Shown piece after piece: positions 1 through 10,140 of a DNA stretch of 64,000 nucleotides; the stretch's first letter is position 1; every line of letters begins with the position of its first letter. Made by a program: the position numbers and the translations under genes. The DNA comes from Asparagopsis taxiformis. Taxonomy: Eukaryota > Rhodophyta > Florideophyceae > Bonnemaisoniales > Bonnemaisoniaceae. Location: positions 62,001 through 126,000 of the forward strand of contig JALQPE010000436.1 of assembly GCA_030407315.1 (NCBI GenBank), written 5' to 3'. The notes under the pieces are model-generated. The model ran no database searches. It saw only the letters and a list, made by a program, of their open reading frames with translations, and was not told where the DNA came from.

Positions 1-1
1 C

Positions 2-1875
2 TCAAATCTCTACCAGGGATGTTCTGATGTGGGTGTTCGTCTCGAACCATTGAAGGATCTTGCAAAAGTATTTTTCCACGAAAAGCCAGGCATTCTAGTT
101 GATTATCCCCAGCAAGTACATTTGTATCACAACCATGCTAGACAGAGAAGTGACAAGGATGCACTTATTCATCTTGCTCGACTATACGAATCTGGAAGAG
201 TTGAGAGCGACGTGGCACGTATTGCACAGCTCTATAAGGGATGTACTGATTCTGGTTATTTGACAACAGAAGTATTACGTCTTGCCAGAGAACTTACTTT
301 CATCAAGTGGAACACATGTGACGAAAACCTTGTATTAAGACTTGTCAATCTTTTTGTGGATCAGAAAGATCTTCCGGCAATCGAGCGTGCATATGCACTT
401 ATGCACAACCTAGAAGACGCAAGCTATTCCGCTTTCCAACATGATATGATTATGTTCGTATGCTTCCTCGAATCTAGACAAGGCGTTCAATATGTGAGAA
501 AGATTGCAGATGTGGTAGCACTAGCTGCTACGAATGCTACCGATTCACAAAAGAAACAAGAAAATACGCAGCTCGCAGTATCCATTTATAAATTATGTAT
601 TGATCTGAACAATGATCCCCAATCAAAGAATTCTCTCGTGGAGATTCTTATATCCGAGGGGTACACTTGGAGGACTGGAATCTCACCAAGCAATTGTTTC
701 AGAACAGAATTGAATCTCGCTACATCTCCGGATTTCTCGATCTAGCGGGAAAGCTAGCACGCGGAACATCCCAGATTACTCGTGATATACCATTTGCATT
801 GCTTATATGTGAGTTGTGTGTAGAGAAAATACCTGATGATGAGTATGCTCTACTCATGTTGGCGAGAGTAATATTATCGGGATCACCGGGTGACGAGGAT
901 ATCAGTCGTGCGTTCGGATGCTGTTTTCAAATATTGGAATCTCGAACCAGGAACGACGAATGTAGCGGCTTGTTGGCCCTTGCAGACGACTTGGCGAGTG
1001 GCGCTTCAGGGATTGCAAGAAACGTACCGCTGGCCATTCAACTTGGTGAGATGTGCGTTGACATGAGTAAACATGAACGTGTGGCCGTCAGCCTTTCGAA
1101 AACTCTCTTGCTCAACAGACCGGGAACTGAGTCGATTCAACATGTAGTGAATCTGTGCAAAACTGCAGCTAAGGAAAATTCAAACTGCTCCGCTATGATA
1201 CAACTTGCGAAAAGTCTGTGGAATGGGACATTAGGAACTGGAAGGAGTGCATCACTTGCCGTTCAATTGTGCGAAATTCTCGTCGAGCACGATCACCGAG
1301 AAGTTTCGGTTATTCTTGCAGAATTTCTACTGACAGGGCCAGCGAGCGTCAGGGATATGTCCCGGGGTATGCGGTTAGTCAAAGATTTTTTCGGACACCC
1401 AGGTATTGGAAGATATGATTATAAGAAAGTAGCGGATATTGCAGTGAAGATAGCAAAGGGGACAGAAGATACAGTGAGGAACAAGGCACTGGCAATAGAG
1501 ATATGTGAACTGTGTATCGAAAATGAAAACGGACCGTCGGCGAGGATGAAACTTGCTGAGATACTGGTATGCGGAGTGGTGGATGAGAGCGAGGCTGAGC
1601 GCACAGTAGAGTTGTGCAAGACAAGTTTGGAGGAATTTAGTTTTGAACATTTTGTGGTGATTCATCTCGCCAAGAAATTATGTCACGGGTCGGGAGGAAT
1701 CGTGAGGGACGTCAAGCTGGCTGTGAGACTTTTGGAATTGTGCGTAGAGATTCAAAACAGCCGTGAAGCAATGAAATTTCTGGGAGAGATTCTTTCTTCA
1801 GATATTCCTGGCGTAGCAAAAGATTTACAGCGGGCATCTGAGCTGTTGCATCGGGCAGCGGGAAGGGGTTTCTGA
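2..1875 (+). CDS. Sel1-like repeat protein, 5' end outside window, one internal frameshift
   Basis: Frame 2 is open from the first bases of the window and already reads as a Sel1-like helical repeat (LYQGCSDVGVRLEPLKDLAK), so the true start lies upstream. That frame is lost near 659-662, in a GGGG run. The homologous text continues in frame 1 (SEG, then VHLEDWNLTKQLFQN) and runs to a TGA at 1873-1875. Alignment with the paralogues at 3521 and 7351 supports one gene with a net one- or two-base change at the G run. The repeats alternate LA..LA.GT..I.RD.PLAIQL(C/G)E.C with LAEILLSG....D..RA..LC. Neither half has its own plausible start: the second begins at a TTG. Family knowledge: Sel1/TPR-type repeats make protein-binding solenoids. 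Specific function is unknown. It could be a young pseudogene or an assembly error in the homopolymer. Confidence 0.7.
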
Positions 1876-2384
1876 GATCGGATAGTTCTGAGATGATATA
1901 CTGCGTGTGGCAATGCGATGGATAATTTGTAGATATGGATGCAGGTGATAGGGATTGGTATAGTGTGGATATAATAGAAAAATAGTTGTTGCTTTGTCGA
2001 CATATGTGTAGTGATACTCAACCAGCTGAATCAAGTGCTCTGTCTGGCGATAATTTGTTGTATTCTCTTGGGCTGCGTATTTACGGTATGTTGTAGTGTG
2101 CCTAGTCTTAAAATAGTCTCGTGGGTGATGAGCGTTACGGCTGTTTTCTTCTGTACGGAGAAGATATCAAGGTCACACAGTATTATGGAAATTGTACCGC
2201 TGGTCTTCCTGTACACATTAGCAAATGTGCTTATACGCGGCAGTTTGTCAACAGCGAAAAGCCATTCCCGGTTACATTCAGGAAATATGTTGCCCATCCC
2301 AAACTGTTGCACAGCATGAATAACGGCTCTTCACCCAACATCAATTACGCGACTCCCAGCGTCTCACCGTACAGATGTTCTAGC
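1876..2384. other. Intergenic, nothing recognised
   Basis: Spacer after the first Sel1-like gene. I see no conserved coding frame, tRNA-like fold or repeat here. Confidence 0.4.
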
Positions 2385-3035
2385 AATGCCTCGATGAACA
2401 AAGCTGTGTGGGCGCCACTATCTGTATGCTCTCGCCAAATTACTCGAAAAGCGCTATTCTCCCGATGAGGGCCAAGCATCTTCTCGTCGCATAATAGCAT
2501 TCCAGATGCGATACTCTTTGCCAGCCACCTGGCCATATTGCAAAATTCTCATCCGAGGCCATGACACGCTGCATGCCTTGTATATCGGCCATATGGCTTC
2601 CGTTCTAAATCCAGAAGACGGACTGGATTCTAATTCGCTGGGTGACAAGACAAAGTTGTTCGACTCATACAGATGTATCTCTCGCTGTAAAAGTAAGTGA
2701 GGAGATGCATTGGAATTTCCGACGACGCACATGCCGTACTCTGTGATTCGAAGAAAACTCTTATTTCTCCCAATATGATATGTTAGCGTGGAATTCATTC
2801 TGCAACAATCGTCCATCAATCAATGCGCTCGTTCAGATGTCTGTATTTGAAGAGGTGGATATTCAGGACATGGCATGCGTGAAACAGCTGCTATTCATCC
2901 AAGGTAATGAGCGCAACTTCAGTTGTGGCGGAAACAGTTATAAACGGTGTAGGTCACCTTGCACATACGATACCTTTCGCGGTACAACTATGTGAGATGT
3001 GTATTCATAGAAATCGAAAGGATGGGTACGGTTTG
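2385..3035 (+). pseudogene. Decayed Sel1-like gene relic
   Basis: Two islands match the Sel1 family but are separated by stops and frame changes. At 2389-2447 the bases read, with one small indel, as the family's N-terminal repeat (LDEQSCVGA, then YALAKLLE; compare CIDEYSHIGAMYDLATIL in the gene at 3521). At 2955-3030 the bases read PFAVQLCEMCIHRNRKDG, a typical later repeat carrying the LCEMC motif. No continuous frame joins them, so this is a dead copy, shortened as well as frameshifted. Boundaries are approximate. Confidence 0.6.
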
Positions 3036-3520
3036 AAAAGGATATAGACGGCGGATAGACGCGATTTGGGTATCGACCCATCATGCTCAACCAAACGTTT
3101 GGGACGGGCCGAGACAATGAAAATTGTTGACAGGTGCGGATAGCGGATGGAAAAGATAAGAGACTAGGATATATCTTTCTCCACGCCTGCGTGTCATCGC
3201 GTTGAAAGTATTACATCCTTATCAAGATGCCGATCAGAAATCAATCGGTGCTGTAACAGAACACAAACAAAGCGGTATGATATCAGCAACCCAAAAAATA
3301 AGCAATTTCAAGCTTCGTCTACCCTATCACTATCTTCTCCTCGATAAGGACCTCATTTATCTGCTGCAACCTCTTGAGCCTCCCCACGTACATGACAACG
3401 ATGCTAACCTGACATCGCCGCTTTACCACCAATCACTGTCTCTGTCAACAATAACCGCGCGCATATGAGAGCGCTCAGCACCGGCACCATGCCGCCGGCT
3501 CCCGCGCACAGCCCAACGCT
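3036..3520. other. Upstream region of the Sel1-like gene at 3521
   Basis: No coding homology seen. An ATG at 3489 has a good CACCATG context, but it is out of frame with the Sel1 gene and gives no recognisable product. No clear TATA box. Confidence 0.3.
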
Positions 3521-5746
3521 ATGTACGCAACCGCCCGACGTCTGGCCGCGCTGCAAGAAGACGCCGACTTTCCCGTCGAGGTCAATCGGCCGTTAGCGGT
3601 GCAATTATTCCACCGTTGCATCGACGAGTATAGTCACATCGGCGCCATGTACGATCTCGCGACCATTCTCTCCGCGCAACATTGGGATATCGAACACAAC
3701 CTCCCGCTCGCAGTCGACTTGTATTCCAGATGCGCAGTGGACGGCCATGTCTCCGCCATGTATCATCTCGCCCAAATCCTGTCCGGCTACAGCCCCCGCG
3801 TCCAGATGGACGCCCCCCGCGCAGTGCAGCTGTATCAGAGATGCATCGACGCCTGCGCTCATTTGGACGCGATGAAATGTCTCGCCGATATTCTCGCAGA
3901 CGGCGCGCCAGGCGTGCCGATGGATCGTCCAAGAGCTGTGCCGCTCTATCGTCGATGCGTGGATGAGCGAAATGACACCGATGCAATGATGCGTCTCGCT
4001 TGGTTGTACGTGTCGGGTAAATGGGGCGTGCAAAGGGATGTGTCGCGTGCCGTGCAGCTCTGTGAGAGATGTATTCAAACCTGTGCGGATACGCATGCCG
4101 TGTTGGATTTTGCAAAACATATTATTGCCGGCGAATGCGATATGGAACAAGATGTGCAACTCGGTATGCGTCTGCTCAAATTATGCACCGATAAACAAGA
4201 CCTCCCAGCTGCAAATATCGCGCTCGCAGAAGTGTACCTGTCTGCCGTGCCGGATGATGATCACATACAGCGCGCTATGGTCTTGTTCGAGCGCAGTCTC
4301 CAATATGGCGTTGTCGTTCGTCAAGCGCGTCAACTTGCCGATACCATTGCGAATGGCTCATCCATTGTACAACCAAATGTGCGTCTCGCCGTGCGCATGT
4401 ACGGACTACTTGTGGACAAATGTAACGATCGGCAATCAATCCGTCCATTAGCAGAGACCCTTGTGTCTCAGGACGCCGCTGTGGTGGACAAGAATCGTGT
4501 CGTCGAGTTGTGCAAGGCCCAAATCAAGTTTGGTCCATGCGCCAACGTCCTGTGTCTGGCGAGGAAACTGGCCAGTGGTACGCCGCGTATTCCGCGTAAC
4601 GCACCTCTTGCAATACATTTATGTGAGTTGTGTATTGCTGAAAAACCGAACAATGTATACGCAGTGTGCACTCTTGCTAGGGCATTGCTATCCGGAACGC
4701 CGAGTTTGCAGAATGTCAATCGTGCTATCAAACTTTGTAAGCGGATATGTGATATGCAACCCGAAGAGCTCGACGCCTTTACCGTTCGCTCTCTTGCCGA
4801 GGATCTGGCTTGTGGCACTCCAGAGGTTGCCAGAAATCTTCCGCTGGCAATTCAGCTTGGTGAGATGTTGGTCAATAAGAGCAATAATGAAGGTGTCCTG
4901 GCCACTTATGCCAAGATACTCCTCATCGATACTCCGGGACCAGAAACCATTCCGCGTGTTCTCGATTTGTGCGAGAAAGCCACCAAGGAGAATTGGCATT
5001 GTCTTTCCATGGTACAACTCGCAAGGGATATATGGAGCGGAACACCAGAAATTGAGAGAAATATACCACTTGCAATGCAGTTATGCGAAGTGTGCATGAA
5101 TCAAAGCGATTCGAATGGCGAACTGACTCTGGCCGAATTTCTGCTAACAGGGCCAGCAAATATCAGGGACATCCGTCGCGGTGTGCAGCTGTGCCAGGAC
5201 TATTTGGACCGAACAGACTGCGTGGCGTATTTCAACGACGTGATGGGAGATATTGCACGCGTGGTGGCAAAGGGCACGCCGGACACCGCTGCAAACAAGG
5301 CACTCGCAGAAGAGCTGTGTGCAATGTCGATAGAGAAAGGAAACAGACCATTGACCATGGTCACTCTGGCAGAAATACTATTGTCGGGAATGACAGAGGT
5401 GGGCGCCGAGTCGGGGCGTGTACTGGAATTATGTGAGACAAGTCTTATCAGAAGCTCGCACAGGGTGGGCTACGCCAGTGATGTAAACGACGATGTGGTA
5501 GGTCTCGCTGTGAAATTACGCGACGGAACAGGCGGTATTGCGAGAGATGTCAAGCTTGCAATCAGATTGTTGGAGCTTTGTGTGGAAAAACGAAATAGTA
5601 AGAATGCGTTGGAATGTCTCGCTGGAATTTTCGCAGTGGGTGCACCGGGTGTGCCGAGGGATTCTTTGCGTGCGACTCGATATCAAAAACGTGCTGATGT
5701 TGTACTGCCCAGTCGGAATGCCCTGTTCTGTTGGACATTGGAATAA
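3521..5746 (+). CDS. Sel1-like repeat protein, intact copy
   Basis: The 741-residue open frame starts at an ATG giving MYATARRLAALQEDADFPVE. The same MY-x-x-A-x-RLA start occurs in the paralogues at 13203 (minus), 20611, 52986 and 57236, which fixes the start. Residues 1-200 hold five repeats of the type AVQLFHRCIDEYSHIGAMYDLA. The rest alternates GT..I.RNLPLAIQLGEM and LAEFLLTGP.. RDIRRGVQLC half-repeats with a double period of about 75 residues. There is no signal peptide and no membrane segment, so a cytosolic or nuclear solenoid is likely. Sel1-like proteins usually act as scaffolds (for example SEL1L/Hrd3 and Skt5); the partner here is unknown. The C-terminus (VVLPSRNALFCWTLE) does not follow the repeat and may reflect 3' erosion. 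Confidence 0.85.
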   Translation: MYATARRLAALQEDADFPVEVNRPLAVQLFHRCIDEYSHIGAMYDLATILSAQHWDIEHNLPLAVDLYSRCAVDGHVSAMYHLAQILSGYSPRVQMDAPRAVQLYQRCIDACAHLDAMKCLADILADGAPGVPMDRPRAVPLYRRCVDERNDTDAMMRLAWLYVSGKWGVQRDVSRAVQLCERCIQTCADTHAVLDFAKHIIAGECDMEQDVQLGMRLLKLCTDKQDLPAANIALAEVYLSAVPDDDHIQRAMVLFERSLQYGVVVRQARQLADTIANGSSIVQPNVRLAVRMYGLLVDKCNDRQSIRPLAETLVSQDAAVVDKNRVVELCKAQIKFGPCANVLCLARKLASGTPRIPRNAPLAIHLCELCIAEKPNNVYAVCTLARALLSGTPSLQNVNRAIKLCKRICDMQPEELDAFTVRSLAEDLACGTPEVARNLPLAIQLGEMLVNKSNNEGVLATYAKILLIDTPGPETIPRVLDLCEKATKENWHCLSMVQLARDIWSGTPEIERNIPLAMQLCEVCMNQSDSNGELTLAEFLLTGPANIRDIRRGVQLCQDYLDRTDCVAYFNDVMGDIARVVAKGTPDTAANKALAEELCAMSIEKGNRPLTMVTLAEILLSGMTEVGAESGRVLELCETSLIRSSHRVGYASDVNDDVVGLAVKLRDGTGGIARDVKLAIRLLELCVEKRNSKNALECLAGIFAVGAPGVPRDSLRATRYQKRADVVLPSRNALFCWTLE

Positions 5747-6499
5747 CAGCGTATTTGGATCCGATTCACAATGACTCGGGACAAAAGTTGCAGTTAGTGA
5801 CTGGTGGAGTACCTTGTCCCTTTTTGTGGTAAGTATGACTCGACTCCCAATCTGATATGGCATTTTGCCAATCGCAGAGTGGTCAAGCAATCCATCTTGC
5901 AGTTTTCCACGTTGAAGTGCTACAGTCTACGTCTGATCTGTCTCGATTCCGACACGCAATCTTCATTGTAGATGTTGCATTATCGTTCGCCAATGAACGC
6001 TGTTGCAGGGAAATTTATGTATGGACCACCATGGTTGGAATTGAACGTAATCGCGGGTGTGGTGCAGATCGAATCGAGGATGCAGTCATGCAGGTTGTCC
6101 AAATTTATGTATGAGGAAATCGCGGTGTTCGGAGGAATGTATCATGTAATGTGTAGGTGTGTGGGGGATGTAATGATGCTCGTGTTGGTACATACGCAAA
6201 GTTAGCCTTTGCAGGAGACTTTACTTCCGGCAAGTAAAGCTTGGCGTGTAATTTATCACATCTCTGTTGTACACGTCGAAATCATGCGGTGATTTGCGAA
6301 AATGACAGCAAATTGCTCAACAGTAGTGTACCCCCAACGTCGCACTCGCAATTCACATCGATTGGATGTATATTGTTATGTGCATACGACTCGTATAAGA
6401 TCTCTTGATGTCCATTCTTGCAGAACGGATCAAGAAACGTTCCTGGGATCCCTCGGAACATAGGGATCCTTAACAGATAATATGATCGGACACGCGTGG
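5747..6499. other. Intergenic, nothing recognised
   Basis: Spacer between the intact Sel1 gene and the next relic. No sustained homology was found in any frame. Confidence 0.35.
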
Positions 6500-6680
6500 T
6501 GCTGTTGTATTACAAGGAAGCGAATGACGTCGTTCTGAAGATCGCATCGTGAAAGCCAGACGCACCCGAGAGCAAGTCTCACCCACGAGGGATTTCCCGG
6601 CGGAGATACTCGCCCATGATGCAGCAAAGGCAGATAGCCATGTTACACGTGCTCTAGATTTGTACGAGCATCGCTAAATG
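6500..6680 (+). pseudogene. Sel1-like repeat relic
   Basis: At 6600-6674 the plus strand reads AEILAHDAAKADSHVTRALD followed by LYEHR and a stop. This fits the Sel1-family half-repeat LAEIL..GA....D..RALELYE.C. Just upstream, 6500-6540 contains a shorter match (RVVLLYYKEAND). Stops and frame changes flank both, so only fragments of a lost copy remain. Confidence 0.5.
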
Positions 6681-6957
6681 CAGCCGATCTGATTGTTTCG
6701 CTACGATTGAAAAATGGACGCCTTGTAAATCCGCCTTCCTGCTCTCAACACGGTCGATTGGCACATATCAACGTCTTCTCTCGCCAAGCAACGTCGGCAA
6801 CAGTTTGCATCGTGTCTACCAAATCGTTTGTATGTTTTCGTCTTTGCAATAGGTATACGTTTGAGGTACAAATCGATCGACTACGACTGGAGGCTACAGG
6901 CAACTTGGTCCAATTTTAGCACTAAAAAATCCATAGATTTCCATTCCGCTCACAAGG

Positions 6958-9000
6958 ATGATTACTCTCCATCCTAAAGAGCTGGTTGTAATCAAGAAAC
7001 AGCTACCTTTGCATGTGGACGTCAGGAAGCATGATCAACACCGATATCCGCAACATATCAACACAATAGCTGTTTTTCATCTCGCTACAACATTTCCCCA
7101 CTGGACTGCGCGATTTCCGCGTGGAGGACAATTATTCGCTCGCCGCGCATCTATTCCAGTACCATGTTGGAAAAAAGGATAACATTGACGGCATGTCCGA
7201 TCTCTCTTTATTTTCTCTAATCAGCGCATGGACCTCAGAAACGATGTTCCACATACCACCGAGCTGTATTCAGGAAACTTTATGGATGCCCATCTTGGCT
7301 ATGCATAGTCACACATATATTCTCGACCAATTCAATCTTTCAACCCAAAGATGCTCCGCACGCTGCAAAACTCTACCAAAGATATAGCCATGTCTACTCG
7401 CTTCTGTTCAACGTCTTACCAAATAATCATGGATGAAGCATTAGAGAATGATGCTTTGCGCCATCTAGCGATGGAAATGTATCTCAGTTGTGCCGAAGAG
7501 CCAGATACCAGTGATGCAATGATTCGCCTCGCTCGTGCCTACTTGTCCGGAAAAGGAGGTACCCCGAGACAAGTATCGCTTGCCCTTCTGCTTTGCGAGA
7601 AATGTCTTTACAATACGGATGCGACAAACGGAGTGTTACTACTCGCAAAGGACTTAACTCTCGGCGAAAATGACATCCAGAAAGATGTAGAGCTTGGAAT
7701 ACAACTTTTCCAGCTCTGTGTCGACATGGAAGATCTTCCCGAGGCAAAGTTTGCACTCGCAGAGGTATACATATTGGGAGGAGCACATGAAGAAGTCCTA
7801 CAGCAAGCGATGGTTCTGCTCGAACGCAGTCTTGAATCTGGTATACCTGTTTACAAAGCACGGCAACTTGCAGACGTGATTGCGAACGGTACATCGGCGG
7901 TGCAACAAAATATCCCACTCGCAGCACGCATCTATGGCCTGTGTATAGACCTTTACAACGATCCGGAATCGATGGGTAAGATGGCGGAGATTCTGGTATC
8001 CGACGGGACGGGTGTGCAGAAAGATGTGAATCGAGCAGTTGGCTTGTGCAAAGCTCAGATTGACAGCAAGTTGAGTCACAACGTTTTAAACCTCGTAGAG
8101 AAACTGGCAACGGGCACAACTCAGATACCGCGTAACGTACGATTGGCGGTACATCTATGCGGGCTATGTATAAACATATATAATACAAGAGCAATGGCCA
8201 TCCTCGCGAGGATATTATTGTCGGGCACGCCGCGTGATCAGGATATCGACCGCGCTATTGGACTCTGCTATTTAATTTGTGCTACGCAATCCAAAAACGA
8301 CTATTGCTATCGCAGCGTGCTGCGTCTTGCCAAGGACTTGGCGAGTGGGACTTCAGAAATTTCAAGAAACCTCCCACTTGCAATTCAGCTGGGCGAGATT
8401 TGCGTTGCCAGAAACTGCGATGAATATGCCTTGACCACTTTTACGAAAATACTCCTCGTTGGCAATCCAGGACCTCAAGCTACTGAGCGTGTGGTGAATC
8501 TGTTTGAGAGAGCGGCCAAGGAAAATAAGTATTGCGCTTCCATGGTACAACTGGCAAAGGAGATTTGGGGTGGGACACCGCAGTTTTCTAGGAATGTGTC
8601 ACTTGCAATTCAACTGTGCGAGATATACATCAAACATGACCATGTGGACACCATGTTGACTCTTGCGGAATTTTTGCTGACCGGGCCGGCAAGTGTCAGA
8701 GATATCCGGCGGGGCGTGCAGTTGTGTGAAGAATATTTAAACCGAACAGGCTCTGTCACATATTTTAAAGATGTAGTCGGAGACATTGCAACAAAGGTAG
8801 CAAAGGGTACATGTGATGCAGTAGCAAACAAGGCGCTCGCAGAAGAACTTCACGCCATGGGTATCGATAAAGACTGATTGATCATTTACGATTATCGCAC
8901 TGGGGGAGGTGTTGATGTTGCATTATTTTAGTGACAATCGAAGCGAGGCGGATAGAGACATGTTTGTGCATACATTGGAAGCGAGTCGGTATTCTGATTA
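6958..9000 (+). pseudogene. Sel1-like gene broken at both ends
   Basis: The ancestral gene can be followed from about 6958 to 9000. At 6958-7120 the bases encode an eroded N-terminus (LPLHVDV, then HINTIAVFHLATTFPHW; compare HIGAMYDLATILSAQHW in the paralogue at 3521). A frameshift near 7121 leads to VEDNYSLAAHLFQYHV, followed by more eroded repeat sequence. The long open part is 7351-8877. It stops at TGA 8875-8877, but homologous text continues in another frame at 8888-8998 (TIIALGEVLM, then SEADRDMFVHTLEASR), matching TMVTLAEILLSG and SGRVLELCETSL of the intact paralogue. At least two frameshifts and the lost start mark it as a pseudogene, although the central frame could still be translated. 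Confidence 0.7.
7351..8877 (+). CDS. Open central segment of the broken Sel1-like gene
   Basis: This 508-residue frame opens at an ATG whose first 35 residues do not match the family start. The repeats become clean at MEMYLSCAEEPDTSDAMIRL. It then follows the paralogue at 3521 repeat by repeat to AEELHAMGIDKD, where it ends abruptly. It is either a truncated expressed Sel1-like protein or just the intact remnant of the pseudogene at 6958-9000; the frameshifted flanks favour the latter. Confidence 0.55.
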   Translation: MLRTLQNSTKDIAMSTRFCSTSYQIIMDEALENDALRHLAMEMYLSCAEEPDTSDAMIRLARAYLSGKGGTPRQVSLALLLCEKCLYNTDATNGVLLLAKDLTLGENDIQKDVELGIQLFQLCVDMEDLPEAKFALAEVYILGGAHEEVLQQAMVLLERSLESGIPVYKARQLADVIANGTSAVQQNIPLAARIYGLCIDLYNDPESMGKMAEILVSDGTGVQKDVNRAVGLCKAQIDSKLSHNVLNLVEKLATGTTQIPRNVRLAVHLCGLCINIYNTRAMAILARILLSGTPRDQDIDRAIGLCYLICATQSKNDYCYRSVLRLAKDLASGTSEISRNLPLAIQLGEICVARNCDEYALTTFTKILLVGNPGPQATERVVNLFERAAKENKYCASMVQLAKEIWGGTPQFSRNVSLAIQLCEIYIKHDHVDTMLTLAEFLLTGPASVRDIRRGVQLCEEYLNRTGSVTYFKDVVGDIATKVAKGTCDAVANKALAEELHAMGIDKD

Positions 9001-9229
9001 GGATTGGACAATATCCGTAGGACAGAGAGCGTTGGGGCCAATTTTGGTGGGAGACGTGCTTATGGTGCAAGCTCAACTTCCATCCACTTCATCTGTGCGC
9101 TAAGGATGGGCAAATGTTCGTAGGGTTCTCATGCCAAACCGATATCGACTTTCTGTCACGTTTCGTACCCGCTGTGCACTCTCAAATCGACCAGTTTTTC
9201 ATCTGAAACGTAATTTATGCTTTGCAAAA

Positions 9230-9960
9230 TGTCATGCAAACTTTAGTTTGATCCGGCGTTTGGTCAGGTCCCACACTGCTGACGTTACAATTATTGCAGC
9301 GCTGGATGTGCCAATACGCGAAACCAAGTTGGTGCCATGTACGATCTTGTCGACGAATTGAACAAATGGTGCCACAATACTTGGAATAAAACATTGTACG
9401 AGCAATTGAACTGCACTCAGATCTGCCTCACTCAGTCGCGCCTATGTTATGCATGCCGTCACAAAAGCAGTCACTTCAGGTGGGCTGCCTGCCCGACTTG
9501 ATATTTACTGACAACAGCGTATTGATGCATGTGACTATTTTGGATAAGTGAAAATTGTTCTGAACGTACCCGTGGACGTAGCGTGTCGTTTTGGTATTGA
9601 CTGCCACGCTTGATGAAATTGGGACGCAGATGTGTTGAAGGGGGAAATGGAGCTGATGCTATGATACACCTCATCAGGTGAATAGCGTATTCGGAGCGAT
9701 GAATCATGTGTTACACAACATGTGAGAGGTATTTCGACGGTTATAACAGCACAGACGAATTGTTGCAGCGTGCAAAGGATATGGGATTTAGCCCATGTGT
9801 GCGTCAGGCGTGGAGCTGGATCTACGGCTGCTTGAATCATGGATTGGCGAGTAAAATCGCTTCGGAAGCCGGGGGTACACTTGCAGTAGTGTTATATCAG
9901 AAAGGCAGATATCGATGACGCCGAGCAAACTACGCATTTGTTCGGATGATCCTGCAGCGA
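9230..9960 (+). pseudogene. Sel1-like N-terminal relic
   Basis: At about 9275-9305 the plus strand reads LLTLQLLQRW, and after a frame change at 9330-9360 VGAMYDLVDEL. This is the first-to-second repeat junction of the family (PAAVELFQRC....HVGAMYDLA). Near 9870-9910 another scrap reads GTLAVVLYQKG. No open frame links them. The 500 bases between are not recognisable. Confidence 0.5.
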
Positions 9961-10140
9961 TCGTAGCGAATAGTTCATCAATCAAGCAACGTATAATTAG
10001 GCATACCACTAGACCAAGCAGGAAGCTCAAACCTCCTTGAAAACAGTGTATATCGCACCTAGCCACCGCTACAATCGACGATACGCAACACACCATCCCA
10101 ACGCGTCCATCTACACCAATACCACCAATAATCACAATCT

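Noticed and set aside
3582..4159. Two overlapping minus-strand open frames (177 and 184 codons) opposite the Sel1 gene at 3521
   Set aside because: Their length follows from the repetitive, GC-rich sense codons. Low-complexity Arg/His-rich products, and no homology to anything else in the window.
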